DNA of 30,538 bases from Pseudomonadota bacterium (GCA_023386865.1 JAEWIV010000538.1:1-30538), one strand, 5' to 3'; positions 11,684 through 19,264 are shown, counted from the first letter of the stretch. Translations and numbers: made by a program. The notes: a model not told the origin generated them from the sequence alone.

Positions 11684-12487
11684 ATGGATCTCACAGCGCA
11701 ATGGACGAGCGCGGCCAACACGGCGGTGGCGCTGGTCACGACCTACGGCCTGCGCGTGGTCGGTGCCGTCATCATCCTGGTCGCGGGATGGATGGCGTCC
11801 CGCTTGGTCTATCGCGCGGTCGTCCGGCTGCTGCACCGCTCGCCGCGCATCGACCGGACGGTGGCGCTGTTCCTTGCCAACGGCGCCCGCTACACCGCGC
11901 TGGTCTTCACCTTCGTGGCGGTTCTCACGACCTTCGGCATCGCCACCACCAGCTTCGTGGCCGTACTCGGCGCGCTCGGCATCGCCATAGGGCTTGCTCT
12001 GCAAGGCACCCTCAGCAATCTCGCGGCCGGCATCATGCTGGTCCTGTTCCGGCCCTTCCATGTCGGAGACCGCGTCGAGGTCCTGAATGTCGGCGGCACG
12101 GTCTGCGAGATCAACCTGTTCTTCACGGAGATCGACGGCGACGACAACGCGCGCATCGTCGTCCCCAACGGCAAGCTGTGGGGCGAGATCGTGCGCGTAC
12201 CGACCCGCAACGATACGACCCGCCTCGACCTGCGCTTCCAGCGCCCGGCCAACGAGGACGTGGGCGCCGCCATCGCCCGCCTGCGCGAACTGATCGAGCG
12301 CGACGAGCGCGTGCTGCGTTTGGGTGATGTCGGCGTCGAGGCGCTGGGCGACGGCAACTACACTCTCGCCGCCCAGGTCTGGGTGTCGCGTCCCGACGCG
12401 ACGGCGACCCGCTTCGACCTCAACCGGACCATCAAGGAGGAGTTCGAGCGCCGCCCGCTGGCCGAAGTGGAGCGCCGCGCCGGATAG
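11684..12487 (+). CDS. Small-conductance mechanosensitive channel, MscS family
   Basis: A 267-residue inner-membrane channel that opens under membrane tension to release solutes during osmotic downshock. Hydrophobic segments lie at about residues 20-42, 68-90 and 92-120. The pore-lining third helix has the family Gly/Ala pattern (VLGALGIAIGLALQGTLSNLA without interruption, then FRPFHVGD). The soluble beta domain follows (RIVVPNGKLWG), with an alpha/beta C-terminal domain. Length is close to E. coli MscS (286). The start ATG has no strong ribosome site; no better in-frame start is nearby. The stop lies 16 bases before the phosphatase gene, suggesting co-transcription. Confidence 0.94.
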   Translation: MDLTAQWTSAANTAVALVTTYGLRVVGAVIILVAGWMASRLVYRAVVRLLHRSPRIDRTVALFLANGARYTALVFTFVAVLTTFGIATTSFVAVLGALGIAIGLALQGTLSNLAAGIMLVLFRPFHVGDRVEVLNVGGTVCEINLFFTEIDGDDNARIVVPNGKLWGEIVRVPTRNDTTRLDLRFQRPANEDVGAAIARLRELIERDERVLRLGDVGVEALGDGNYTLAAQVWVSRPDATATRFDLNRTIKEEFERRPLAEVERRAG

Positions 12488-12503
12488 GGCTAGCATTCCA
12501 GGC

Positions 12504-13367
12504 ATGGATACCGCCGTCGCGCTGCCCATCGAAATCTCGGACTGGAAACCCGCCCCGTTCGCACTGGGTGGCGAGGTCGTGTTTGCGATCGGCGACGTGC
12601 ATGGCTGCGCCGCCGAATTGCGCGCGCTCCTCGGCACCATCGGCCGGCTCGCCAGCGAAGCAAGCGGCAGGCGCCGCCTGATCTACCTCGGCGACATGAT
12701 CGATCGTGGGCCCGACGGGATCGGCGTGCTCGAGCAGTGGGCGCGTAGCGCCGAGGTCCACGGCGTCGACCATGTCGATCGGCTGATGGGCAATCACGAG
12801 ATCATGATGATGCTCGCCGTCATCGGCGGGCCGCACGCGCACAAGGCCGAGACGATGTGGCTTTCCAAGCGCATGGGCGGCACTGCACTCGTCGAGCAGA
12901 TGCGCGCACGCGCCGGGCGCGCCGCCGCCAAGCCCGATCAGGCATTGCTCGAGGCCGCGCTGGGCGACGACGTCGTCCACTGCCTGTGGAGCATGCGCAG
13001 CCACGTGCGGCTCGGCAACGCGCTCTTCGTCCACGGCGGGCTCGATCCCCACGCCGACCCCGACGAATTTCTGACCCGGCCGTGGACCATCTTCACCGAG
13101 GCGCGCTGGGCCTGGATCAACCACGGCTTCCTCGACTGGAAAGAGGGCTTCAAGGGTACGCTGGTGGTGCACGGTCACACGCCGCCCGACAAGCACCGCG
13201 CCATCAGCGGCATGGACGACCCGCACCTGTTCGAGGGCGATCGGCTGGGCCTCGATGGCGGCAGCGCCCGCACCGGCATAGTCACCGCCGCCGAGATCCG
13301 CGACGGCCGCTACCGCATCCTGAGGGCAGGCACGCTTTTCGCCAACCCGATCGCCTCCGACGAGTAG
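12504..13367 (+). CDS. PPP-type metallophosphatase (serine/threonine phosphatase-like)
   Basis: A 287-residue calcineurin-like phosphoesterase of the PPP class. All signature motifs are in order: GDVHG (Asp31, His33), GDMIDRG (Asp64), GNHE (Asn97, His98), FVHGGLDP (His177) and VVHGHTP (His223, His225). These bind two metal ions and activate water for phosphate-ester hydrolysis. The protein resembles bacterial protein phosphatases and symmetric diadenosine tetraphosphatases; motif reading cannot choose between them. An open frame extends upstream to 12324 but overlaps mscS, so the ATG at 12504 is preferred. It is directly downstream of mscS. Confidence 0.9.
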   Translation: MDTAVALPIEISDWKPAPFALGGEVVFAIGDVHGCAAELRALLGTIGRLASEASGRRRLIYLGDMIDRGPDGIGVLEQWARSAEVHGVDHVDRLMGNHEIMMMLAVIGGPHAHKAETMWLSKRMGGTALVEQMRARAGRAAAKPDQALLEAALGDDVVHCLWSMRSHVRLGNALFVHGGLDPHADPDEFLTRPWTIFTEARWAWINHGFLDWKEGFKGTLVVHGHTPPDKHRAISGMDDPHLFEGDRLGLDGGSARTGIVTAAEIRDGRYRILRAGTLFANPIASDE

Positions 13368-13390
13368 GCTCAAATTTCTCGCGCGCGACC

Positions 13391-13417
13391 TGTCGGATTC
13401 CGCCCCACCCGTTCGTC
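13391..13417 (+). promoter_or_regulatory. Predicted ECF42 promoter, copy 1
   Basis: TGTCGG (13391-13396) is followed after exactly 17 bases by CGTC (13414-13417). The surrounding CCGTTCGTCCT is identical to copy 2 at 15095-15121. The published ECF42 target motif, as I recall it, is TGTCGA in the -35 region and CG(A/T)C in the -10 region, which fits. It lies 25 bases before the DGPF/YCII start and would drive that gene and the sigma factor. Confidence 0.72.
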
Positions 13418-13441
13418 CTGGGAAATATCGAGGAACCATCC

Positions 13442-13831
13442 ATGCTCTATGCGATCCTTTGCTACAACTCCGAGGACGCGGTCGGCTCCTGGTCCAAGGA
13501 GTATCATGCCGAGACCATGTCCCGGCTGATGGCCGTGCAGGACAAGCTCGCCGGGCAGGGCCGGCTGGGCCCGGTCGCCCGCCTGCTGCCGACCACGGCC
13601 GCCACGACGCTGCGCAAGGGGCGCGAGGAATTGGTCATCGACGGTCCGTTCGCCGAGACCAAGGAACAGTTGCTCGGCTTCTATATCGTCGACTGCGCCT
13701 CCCTGGAGTCGGCGATCGACGCCGCCAAGGATCTCGCCAGGGCCAATCCGGGTACGGGCAGCTACGAGATCCGGCCCGTGGCGCAATTGCACGACCACCG
13801 CCTGGCCGAAAAGCGCCAGCCCGCGGCATGA
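13442..13831 (+). CDS. DGPF-domain (YCII-related) protein linked to the ECF42 sigma factor
   Basis: A 129-residue YCII-related protein with a ferredoxin-like fold. It has the name-giving VIDGPFAETKEQLLGFYIVD type segment (DGPF at residues 67-70) and the usual N terminus MLYAILCYNSED. The biochemical role of DGPF proteins is not established; they are the characteristic partners of ECF42 sigma factors. The start is supported by GAGGA seven bases upstream. The stop overlaps the sigma-factor start in an ATGA junction, indicating translational coupling. A predicted ECF42 promoter sits just upstream, so it is probably a direct target of the sigma factor it precedes. Confidence 0.93.
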   Translation: MLYAILCYNSEDAVGSWSKEYHAETMSRLMAVQDKLAGQGRLGPVARLLPTTAATTLRKGREELVIDGPFAETKEQLLGFYIVDCASLESAIDAAKDLARANPGTGSYEIRPVAQLHDHRLAEKRQPAA

Positions 13832-15075
13832 ACGATATCGGCTGGATCGATGCGGTCCTGACCGCCGCCCGGCCGCAGGCGATGGGCGCGCTGCTGCGCT
13901 ATTTCCGCGATCTCGATACGGCCGAGGAAGCGTTCCAGGAAGCCTGCCTGCGGGCGCTCAAGACGTGGCCGCAGAACGGCCCGCCGCGCGACGCCGCGGC
14001 CTGGCTGATCTTCGTCGGGCGCAATGCGGCGATGGACGACGTGCGCCGCCGCGCCAAGCAGGTGGCACTGCCCGACGAGGCGGCCATCTCCGATCTCGAG
14101 GATGCCGAGAACGAACTCGCCGATCGGCTCGACGGCCAGCACTATCGCGACGACATACTGCGCCTGCTGTTCATCTGCTGTCATCCGGGCCTCCCGGCCA
14201 CCCAGCAGATCGCCCTGGCGCTGCGCATCGTCTGCGGCCTGTCGGTCAAGCAGATTGCCCGCGCTTTCCTGGTGAGCGAGGCGGCGATGGAGCAGCGCAT
14301 CACCCGCGCCAAGGCGCGCATCGGCGATGCCGGCGTGGCGTTCGAGACGCCCAGCGCGGCCGAGCGCGCCGAGCGCCTGGCCACCGTTTCGGCGATGATG
14401 TACCTGGTGTTCAATGAGGGCTATGCGGCCCGCGGCGACGAGGCGACGACGCGAGGCTCGCTGGCCGAGGAAGGGATCTGGCTGGTCCGGCTGCTGCTGC
14501 GCGTCTTCCCGCAGGACCCGGAAGTGATGGGCTTGGCCGCCCTGATGCTGCTGCAGCAGGCACGCGCGCCGGCGCGCTTCGACGAGCAGGGCGGCATAAT
14601 CCTGCTCGAGCATCAGGACCGCAGCCGGTGGAGCAACAAGCGCATCGCCGAGGGATTGGCGTTGATCGACAAGGCGATGCGCCATCGCCGACCCGGGCCC
14701 TACCAGGTGCAGGCCGCCATCGCCGCGCTGCACGCCCGGGCCAAGCGGTTCGAGGATACCGACTGGGCCCAGATCGATCTGCTCTACGCCAACCTCGAGC
14801 GCCTGCAGCCCTCGCCCGTGGTCACCCTCAATCGTGCCGTGGCGGTCAGCAAGGTGCGCGGACCGGCCGCGGCGCTCGCCATGATAGAGCCCCTGAGCGC
14901 GAGGCTCGCGAGCTACTTCTACTTCCACGGCGTGAGGGGAGCCCTGCTGCAGCAGCTAGACCGCCGAGCCGACGCCCGCGCCGCCTTCGACCGGGCCATC
15001 GCGCTGGCCAACAGCCCTGCCGAGGCGGCGCACATCCGGCAGCACCTCGACCACCTCGAGCGCGAAAGCGCGTAA
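13828..15075 (+). CDS. ECF42-group RNA polymerase sigma factor with C-terminal TPR-like domain
   Basis: A 415-residue sigma factor, more than twice the normal ECF length. Region sigma-2 covers about residues 20-75 (DTAEEAFQEACLRAL, then RNAAMDDVRRR). Region sigma-4 covers about 108-165 (CHPGLPATQQIALALRI, then LSVKQIARAFLVSEAAMEQR). The ~245-residue C-terminal extension holds the conserved ECF42 segments VFNEGYAA (194-201), GPYQVQAAIAALHA (290-303) and NRAVAV (335-340), and has TPR-like helical repeats. No anti-sigma factor gene is adjacent, as is usual for this group, where the extension is thought to control activity. The start overlaps the DGPF stop (ATGA). It is followed by a second predicted ECF42 promoter and two further module genes. 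Confidence 0.94.
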   Translation: MNDIGWIDAVLTAARPQAMGALLRYFRDLDTAEEAFQEACLRALKTWPQNGPPRDAAAWLIFVGRNAAMDDVRRRAKQVALPDEAAISDLEDAENELADRLDGQHYRDDILRLLFICCHPGLPATQQIALALRIVCGLSVKQIARAFLVSEAAMEQRITRAKARIGDAGVAFETPSAAERAERLATVSAMMYLVFNEGYAARGDEATTRGSLAEEGIWLVRLLLRVFPQDPEVMGLAALMLLQQARAPARFDEQGGIILLEHQDRSRWSNKRIAEGLALIDKAMRHRRPGPYQVQAAIAALHARAKRFEDTDWAQIDLLYANLERLQPSPVVTLNRAVAVSKVRGPAAALAMIEPLSARLASYFYFHGVRGALLQQLDRRADARAAFDRAIALANSPAEAAHIRQHLDHLERESA

Positions 15076-15094
15076 GCAAAAAATCTCGGCTGCG

Positions 15095-15121
15095 TGTCGG
15101 CGTGGTCCGGCCCCGTTCGTC
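15095..15121 (+). promoter_or_regulatory. Predicted ECF42 promoter, copy 2
   Basis: TGTCGG (15095-15100), a 17-base spacer and CGTC (15118-15121) repeat the architecture of copy 1, including the shared CCGTTCGTCCT block. It lies between the sigma-factor stop and the VOC start, 37 bases before that ATG. The spacer bases otherwise differ, so the match is not simply a recent duplication of the whole stretch. Confidence 0.72.
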
Positions 15122-15158
15122 CTAGGGCAAGCCATCAGCCCCACTGAACGGAGATCAC

Positions 15159-15566
15159 ATGACTGAAGCCCCTCCCCCGATTCTCGGCGGCGTCGCGCCC
15201 TATCTTGGCGTCAGCAATGCCGCCAAGGCTGCCGCCTTCTACGCAAAGGCGCTCGCCGCCACCGAGGTGATGCGCATGCCGCCCGATGAAAAGGGCCGGT
15301 ACATGCACATCCATCTCGTGGTCAACGGCGGCTCGCTGATGCTGGCCGACGCCTTTCCCGATCACGGCCATCCGCTGGAAACCCAGGGCGGCTACACCTT
15401 GCACCTGCAGGTCGACGACGCCGACGCCTGGTGGAAGCGCGCCGTCGATGCCGGTGCGGAGCCGCTGATGCCCGTCACCGACATGTTCTGGGGTGACCGC
15501 TACGGCCAGTTCCGGGACCCGTTCGGCGTCCGATGGTCGGTCGGCGCGACCACCAAGAAGGCCTGA
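15159..15566 (+). CDS. PhnB-like VOC-family protein in the ECF42 module
   Basis: A 135-residue single-domain VOC protein of the PhnB-like (glyoxalase/bleomycin-resistance) type. It opens with GVAPYLGVSNAAKAAAFYAKAL and contains MHIHLVVNGGSLML, HLQVDDADAWW and the closing FRDPFGVRWSVG. PhnB-like proteins have this YLxVxxAxxAxxFY pattern; their substrates are mostly unknown. The start is supported by GGAG about six bases upstream of ATG. It is preceded by predicted ECF42 promoter copy 2, and the DoxX-like gene starts three bases after its stop, so these two are probably a sub-operon of the sigma-factor regulon. Confidence 0.9.
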   Translation: MTEAPPPILGGVAPYLGVSNAAKAAAFYAKALAATEVMRMPPDEKGRYMHIHLVVNGGSLMLADAFPDHGHPLETQGGYTLHLQVDDADAWWKRAVDAGAEPLMPVTDMFWGDRYGQFRDPFGVRWSVGATTKKA

Positions 15567-15569
15567 GCG

Positions 15570-15971
15570 ATGACGTCGAAAGGCGCCCTGTGGGCCGGCC
15601 GCATCATGAGCGGCCTGGTCATCCTGTTCCTGACGGTCGATGGCGCGATCAAGCTGGTGCCGATCCAACCGGTCACCGACAGCCTGCGCGAGCTCGGCTA
15701 CCCGACCAGCGATTCATTCGCCCGCTTCCTGGGCGTCGTGACCCTGGTCTGCACCGCCCTCTACGCCTGGCCGCGCACGTCGCTCTGGGGCGCCGTGCTA
15801 TTGACCGGCCTGATGGGCGGCGCCATCGCAAGCCATCTCAGGCTGGGTGATCCGCTGTTCACCCACACGCTGTTCGGCGTGTATCTCGGCCTGCTGCTGT
15901 GGGCCGGCCTGTGGCTGCGCGACGGGCGCGTGCGCGGCATGATCCCGATCAGCCGGCCGCTAGCCGGCTAG
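15570..15971 (+). CDS. DoxX-like small integral membrane protein
   Basis: A 133-residue inner-membrane protein with four hydrophobic segments at about residues 8-27, 49-66, 71-90 and 96-115. It has the DoxX-like hallmark FLTVDGAIKLVPIQPV after the first helix. The molecular role of the family is unclear. It starts three bases after the VOC stop. Its last three codons and stop are encoded by the 12-base palindrome CTAGCCGGCTAG, which also encodes the last three codons and stop of the convergent kinase gene, so the two genes overlap by 12 bases. Confidence 0.88.
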   Translation: MTSKGALWAGRIMSGLVILFLTVDGAIKLVPIQPVTDSLRELGYPTSDSFARFLGVVTLVCTALYAWPRTSLWGAVLLTGLMGGAIASHLRLGDPLFTHTLFGVYLGLLLWAGLWLRDGRVRGMIPISRPLAG

Positions 15972-17624
15972 GGCGGCGATCCGCTCGGCGAGCTGCTTCT
16001 GCCGATAGGGTTTCGAGAGTCGCGGCAGCTCCACCTTGCCGCGCGCCGGCAGGTCGGCGTAGCCGGTCGCCAGCAGGATCGGCAGGCCGGGGCGCAGTCG
16101 GCGCGCTGCCTCGGCGAGTTGCAGCCCTGTCATGCCGGGCATGGCGTAGTCGGTGATCATGAGGTCGACCGGCTTGCCGCTCTCCAGCACCTCGAGCGCG
16201 GCAGCGCCCGACGAGGCCTTGATCACGTCGTGCCCGAGATCCTCGAGCAGTGCGGCGGTGCTGAGGCTGATGAGAAAATCATCGTCGACGAACAGTAGCG
16301 TCAAGCGGCGCTTGGCCCGCTGTGTGCCGACCTCGGTATCGGCGGCGGCCGGCGCCGCCTTGCCGTCGGCGACCGGCAACCACAGCTCGGCGCGCGTGCC
16401 GCGGCCCGGGTCGCTGTAGAGCCGCAAGGCGCCTTTGAGCTGCAGCGCCAATCCGTGGATCATCGACAGGCCGAGGCCCGTACCCTTGCCGACCTCCTTG
16501 GTCGAGAAGAACGGCTCGATGGCGCGGCTCAGCGTCTCAGCATCCATGCCGCAACCACTGTCCGATACGCAAAGGCGCACATACTCGCCCGGCATGAGAT
16601 CGTCCCCTGCCCGCACTTGTTCCACTGCGAGCGCGATAGCCAGGTTACCGCCATCCGGCATGGCATCGCGGGCATTCACCGCGAGATTTAGCAAGGCGAG
16701 TTCGACCTGGTTCTGGTCCGCCACGGCTGGCGGCAGCCCTGCCGGCAGATCGAACTCGATGGCGATGGTCGGACCGAGCGAACGGCGCAGCAGGTCGCCC
16801 ATGCTGCGCACGAGTTCCGCGAGATCGGTCGGCTTGGGCTGCAATGCCTGGCGCCGGGCGAAGGCCAGCAGGCGCTGGGTCAGGGCAGCGCCGCGCTGGG
16901 CAGCCTGGGTGGCGCCGTCGAGCAGTCGATCGGTCGCCGGGTTGGGCGGCAGGCGCTTGCGCAGCAGCTCCAGGTTGCCCAGCACCGCCGTCAGCAAATT
17001 GTTGAAGTCGTGCGCCACGCCGCCGGTGAGCTGGCCGATCGATTCCAGTTTCTGAAGCTGGCGGATCTGCTCCTCGCTGCGCGCCCGCTCGGCGATGTGC
17101 GCCAGCAGCTCGTCATGAGCATGCTGAAGCTGCGCGGTGCGCTCCTCGACGCGCTGCTGCAGGCGGAGCTCGCCCTGCCGCAAGTCCTCGAGCAACGAGC
17201 GCATCTCGAATTGGCGACGGCGTCCCTTGACGGTCGCCCGCACCAGGCTGACCAGAGTGGTGGGATGGAACGGCCGCTCGATGAAGGAGACGTTGCCCAG
17301 CGTTTCCAGCCAGCGCGCCGCGATGGGGTTGCGTTCGGGCCCACCGCCGTGGTCGGTCACCAGAACGAACGGCAAGTCGGACCATGCCGGCTGGTCCGCC
17401 AGCCACGCCATCGTGGGCTTGAGGTCGGCGTTGCGGATGGCCTCCTCGGTGATCAGGACGAAGGCCGTATCGTCGTTCAGGGCCTCGATCAGGTCTGTGG
17501 TGTCCCGGCAGGCACGACTTTGCACACCCGCCTGCTGGATCAGCGAGATGGCGACCATGGAATCGCGCCCACGCGGCGCCAGCACGAGAGCGCGGAGCGG
17601 TTGGTGAGGGATGGTGACGGTCAC
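15960..17624 (-). CDS. Hybrid sensor histidine kinase with N-terminal degenerate receiver and C-terminal receiver
   Basis: A 554-residue cytoplasmic kinase without membrane segments. Residues 1-135 look like a receiver-type domain lacking the phosphoacceptor Asp; Glu60 in LITEEA is nearest, and the usual Lys is replaced in FIERPF. A coiled coil spans about 138-190. The HisKA site is His205 in GGVAHDFNNLL. The ATPase has Asn317 (NLAVNARDAMP), Asp355 (VSDSGCGM) and GKGTGLGLSM. A C-terminal receiver (442-554) keeps acidic residues 447-449, phosphoacceptor Asp492 (ITDYAMPGMTG) and Lys538. The GTG start at 17624 overlaps the kaiC-like stop as GTGA, so the two are translationally coupled. No DNA-binding output domain is present, so phosphate presumably passes to another protein or is regulated internally. 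Confidence 0.93.
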   Translation of the reverse strand: MTVTIPHQPLRALVLAPRGRDSMVAISLIQQAGVQSRACRDTTDLIEALNDDTAFVLITEEAIRNADLKPTMAWLADQPAWSDLPFVLVTDHGGGPERNPIAARWLETLGNVSFIERPFHPTTLVSLVRATVKGRRRQFEMRSLLEDLRQGELRLQQRVEERTAQLQHAHDELLAHIAERARSEEQIRQLQKLESIGQLTGGVAHDFNNLLTAVLGNLELLRKRLPPNPATDRLLDGATQAAQRGAALTQRLLAFARRQALQPKPTDLAELVRSMGDLLRRSLGPTIAIEFDLPAGLPPAVADQNQVELALLNLAVNARDAMPDGGNLAIALAVEQVRAGDDLMPGEYVRLCVSDSGCGMDAETLSRAIEPFFSTKEVGKGTGLGLSMIHGLALQLKGALRLYSDPGRGTRAELWLPVADGKAAPAAADTEVGTQRAKRRLTLLFVDDDFLISLSTAALLEDLGHDVIKASSGAAALEVLESGKPVDLMITDYAMPGMTGLQLAEAARRLRPGLPILLATGYADLPARGKVELPRLSKPYRQKQLAERIAALAG

Positions 17625-19108
17625 TCGCGCAGGCCCGACCGGGCGGGGGCGCGATCGCCGGGCAATATCGGCGTGCCGCGCAGCACGCCATGGAACTGCG
17701 ACAGCGGCTCTCCGACATGAAGACCGTCATCGATCCAGAACTCGCGGATCGTGTCCTCATGCTTGCCGGTCCGCTTCTTGATGACGGAGATGGCGCGCCG
17801 GACGGCACCCTCGGCCTCGAAGAAGCGCAACAGGATCACCGAATCGGCGAGATAGGTGACGTCGACCGGCGTCTTCATCTCGCCCATCAGGCCGTGCTGG
17901 GCCACGGTGAGGAACGTCGAAACGCCCTGGCGATTGCAGTACTGGAGCAGTTCGTGCATGTGCAGGATCAGCGAGTTCTCCTGCGGCATGGCCGCTTGAT
18001 AGCCGTTGAGGCTGTCGATCACGACCATCCTGACGTCGGGATCGCGCATGCTGTCGCGGACCCGCTGCGAGAACTCGCCGGGCGACAGCTCGGCTGCGTC
18101 GAGCTGGTTGATCGAAAGCCGCCCGCCGGCCCGCAGCGCGGCGAGATCGAAGCCCAACGGCTTGGCGCGATCGAACAGGAGGCCGAGCTCTTCGTCGAAC
18201 ACGAACATGACGGCCTTGCCGCCATCGCGGATTGCCCGGTCGATGAACTGCAGGCTGATCAGGCTCTTGCCGGAGCCGGCCGGGCCGAGCAGCAGGGTGC
18301 TCGAGCCCCCTTCGATGCCGCCACCCAGCAACGTATCGAGACCGGCTATGCCGGATTTCAGGAATCCACGCACGAAGTCACGGCGATGCTCGGCCGCGAC
18401 CAGGCGCGGAAAGACATGGGCGCCGCCCAGCCGGATGATGAAATCGTGGAAGCCGCCGCGGAATGGCTGGGCTCGATACTTGATGACGCGCAACCGGCGA
18501 CGCTCCGCGCCGTAGTCGGGCGTCATCTCCTCGAGCCTGATGACGCCGGCGGCGACACTGTGCACGGTCTTGTCGGTCGTGTCGGCCGTCATGTCATCGA
18601 GCAGAAGAACGGTCGATCCATGACGAGCGAAGTAGTGCTTCAAGGCCAGGATCTGGCGCCGATAGCGCAGCGAGCTCTGGGCCAGCAGGCGGATTTCCGA
18701 CAGGGAATCGACGACCACGCGTGAGGCCCTGGTTCGCTCGACGGCGTCGAATATGACCCTGGTGGTCTCGCCCAGCTCCAGGTCCGACGTGTAGAGCAGG
18801 CTCTGCTGTTGATCCGCATCGAGCACGCTCTCGGGCGGCACGACCTCGAAGATCGTGATCTTGTCACCCAGTTCCCAGCCATGCGATTGGGCACCGGCGC
18901 GCAACTCTTCCGCCGTCTCGGACAGGGTTATGTAGAGGCCGCGTTCGCCGACCTTGGCGCCCTCGAGCAGGAAGCTCAGCGCCATGGTGGTCTTGCCCGT
19001 ACCGGGTGTGCCTTCCAGAAGGAAGATGCGACCCGCGGTCAGGCCGCCGGCCAGGATATCGTCGAGACCCGGCACACCAGTGCGGGCTTTGGGCATCGCC
19101 CCGCTCAT
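17621..19108 (-). CDS. KaiC-like double-domain ATPase
   Basis: A 495-residue RecA-fold protein with two KaiC domains. Domain 1 has Walker A GTPGTGKTT (33-41) and Walker B VVVDSLSE (131-138). Domain 2 has Walker A GPAGSGKS (275-282), FDEE (304-307) and Walker B MVVIDSLNGY (361-370). KaiC's phosphorylation pair Ser431/Thr432 aligns with Thr418/Tyr419, and Thr426 with Thr413, so autophosphorylation remains possible. The clock partners KaiA and KaiB are absent here. The ATG at 19108 is chosen because GGAGAGGA precedes it; a frame running up to 19237 adds 43 non-conserved residues and would include the predicted stress promoter within coding sequence. The gene is coupled to the downstream histidine kinase, suggesting a shared signalling task. 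Confidence 0.93.
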   Translation of the reverse strand: MSGAMPKARTGVPGLDDILAGGLTAGRIFLLEGTPGTGKTTMALSFLLEGAKVGERGLYITLSETAEELRAGAQSHGWELGDKITIFEVVPPESVLDADQQQSLLYTSDLELGETTRVIFDAVERTRASRVVVDSLSEIRLLAQSSLRYRRQILALKHYFARHGSTVLLLDDMTADTTDKTVHSVAAGVIRLEEMTPDYGAERRRLRVIKYRAQPFRGGFHDFIIRLGGAHVFPRLVAAEHRRDFVRGFLKSGIAGLDTLLGGGIEGGSSTLLLGPAGSGKSLISLQFIDRAIRDGGKAVMFVFDEELGLLFDRAKPLGFDLAALRAGGRLSINQLDAAELSPGEFSQRVRDSMRDPDVRMVVIDSLNGYQAAMPQENSLILHMHELLQYCNRQGVSTFLTVAQHGLMGEMKTPVDVTYLADSVILLRFFEAEGAVRRAISVIKKRTGKHEDTIREFWIDDGLHVGEPLSQFHGVLRGTPILPGDRAPARSGLRE

Positions 19109-19180
19109 CGTCCTCTCCAACACCTCAGTGCCCGATCCATGGGCATAGCGGCGCGGCAGGCTCCGCGGCGCGCCAGTCAT

Positions 19181-19205
19181 AACGCGGCGGTTGTGTCGCG
19201 GTTCC
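19181..19205 (-). promoter_or_regulatory. Predicted EcfG-type general stress response promoter for the kaiC-like/kinase operon
   Basis: On the minus strand GGAAC (19205-19201) is followed after 16 bases by CGTT (19184-19181). GGAAC-N16/17-CGTT is the established consensus for EcfG/SigT-type sigma factors of the alphaproteobacterial PhyR-NepR general stress response. It lies about 75 bases upstream of the kaiC-like ATG, in the right orientation, in the 156-base gap after recQ. Confidence 0.72.
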
Positions 19206-19264
19206 GGCACGCCGGATGGCGCCGGGGCACGATGCACCCGGCTGGAAATCCGGCCGAATCCGCC

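Noticed and set aside
13762..14928. 388-codon minus-strand frame opposite the ECF42 sigma gene
   Set aside because: The sigma-factor frame has conserved ECF42 motifs throughout; the antisense one has none.
19109..19237. 43-residue N-terminal extension of the KaiC-like protein
   Set aside because: The added residues are not KaiC-like, the internal ATG has a strong GGAGAGGA site, and the extension would cover the predicted EcfG promoter.
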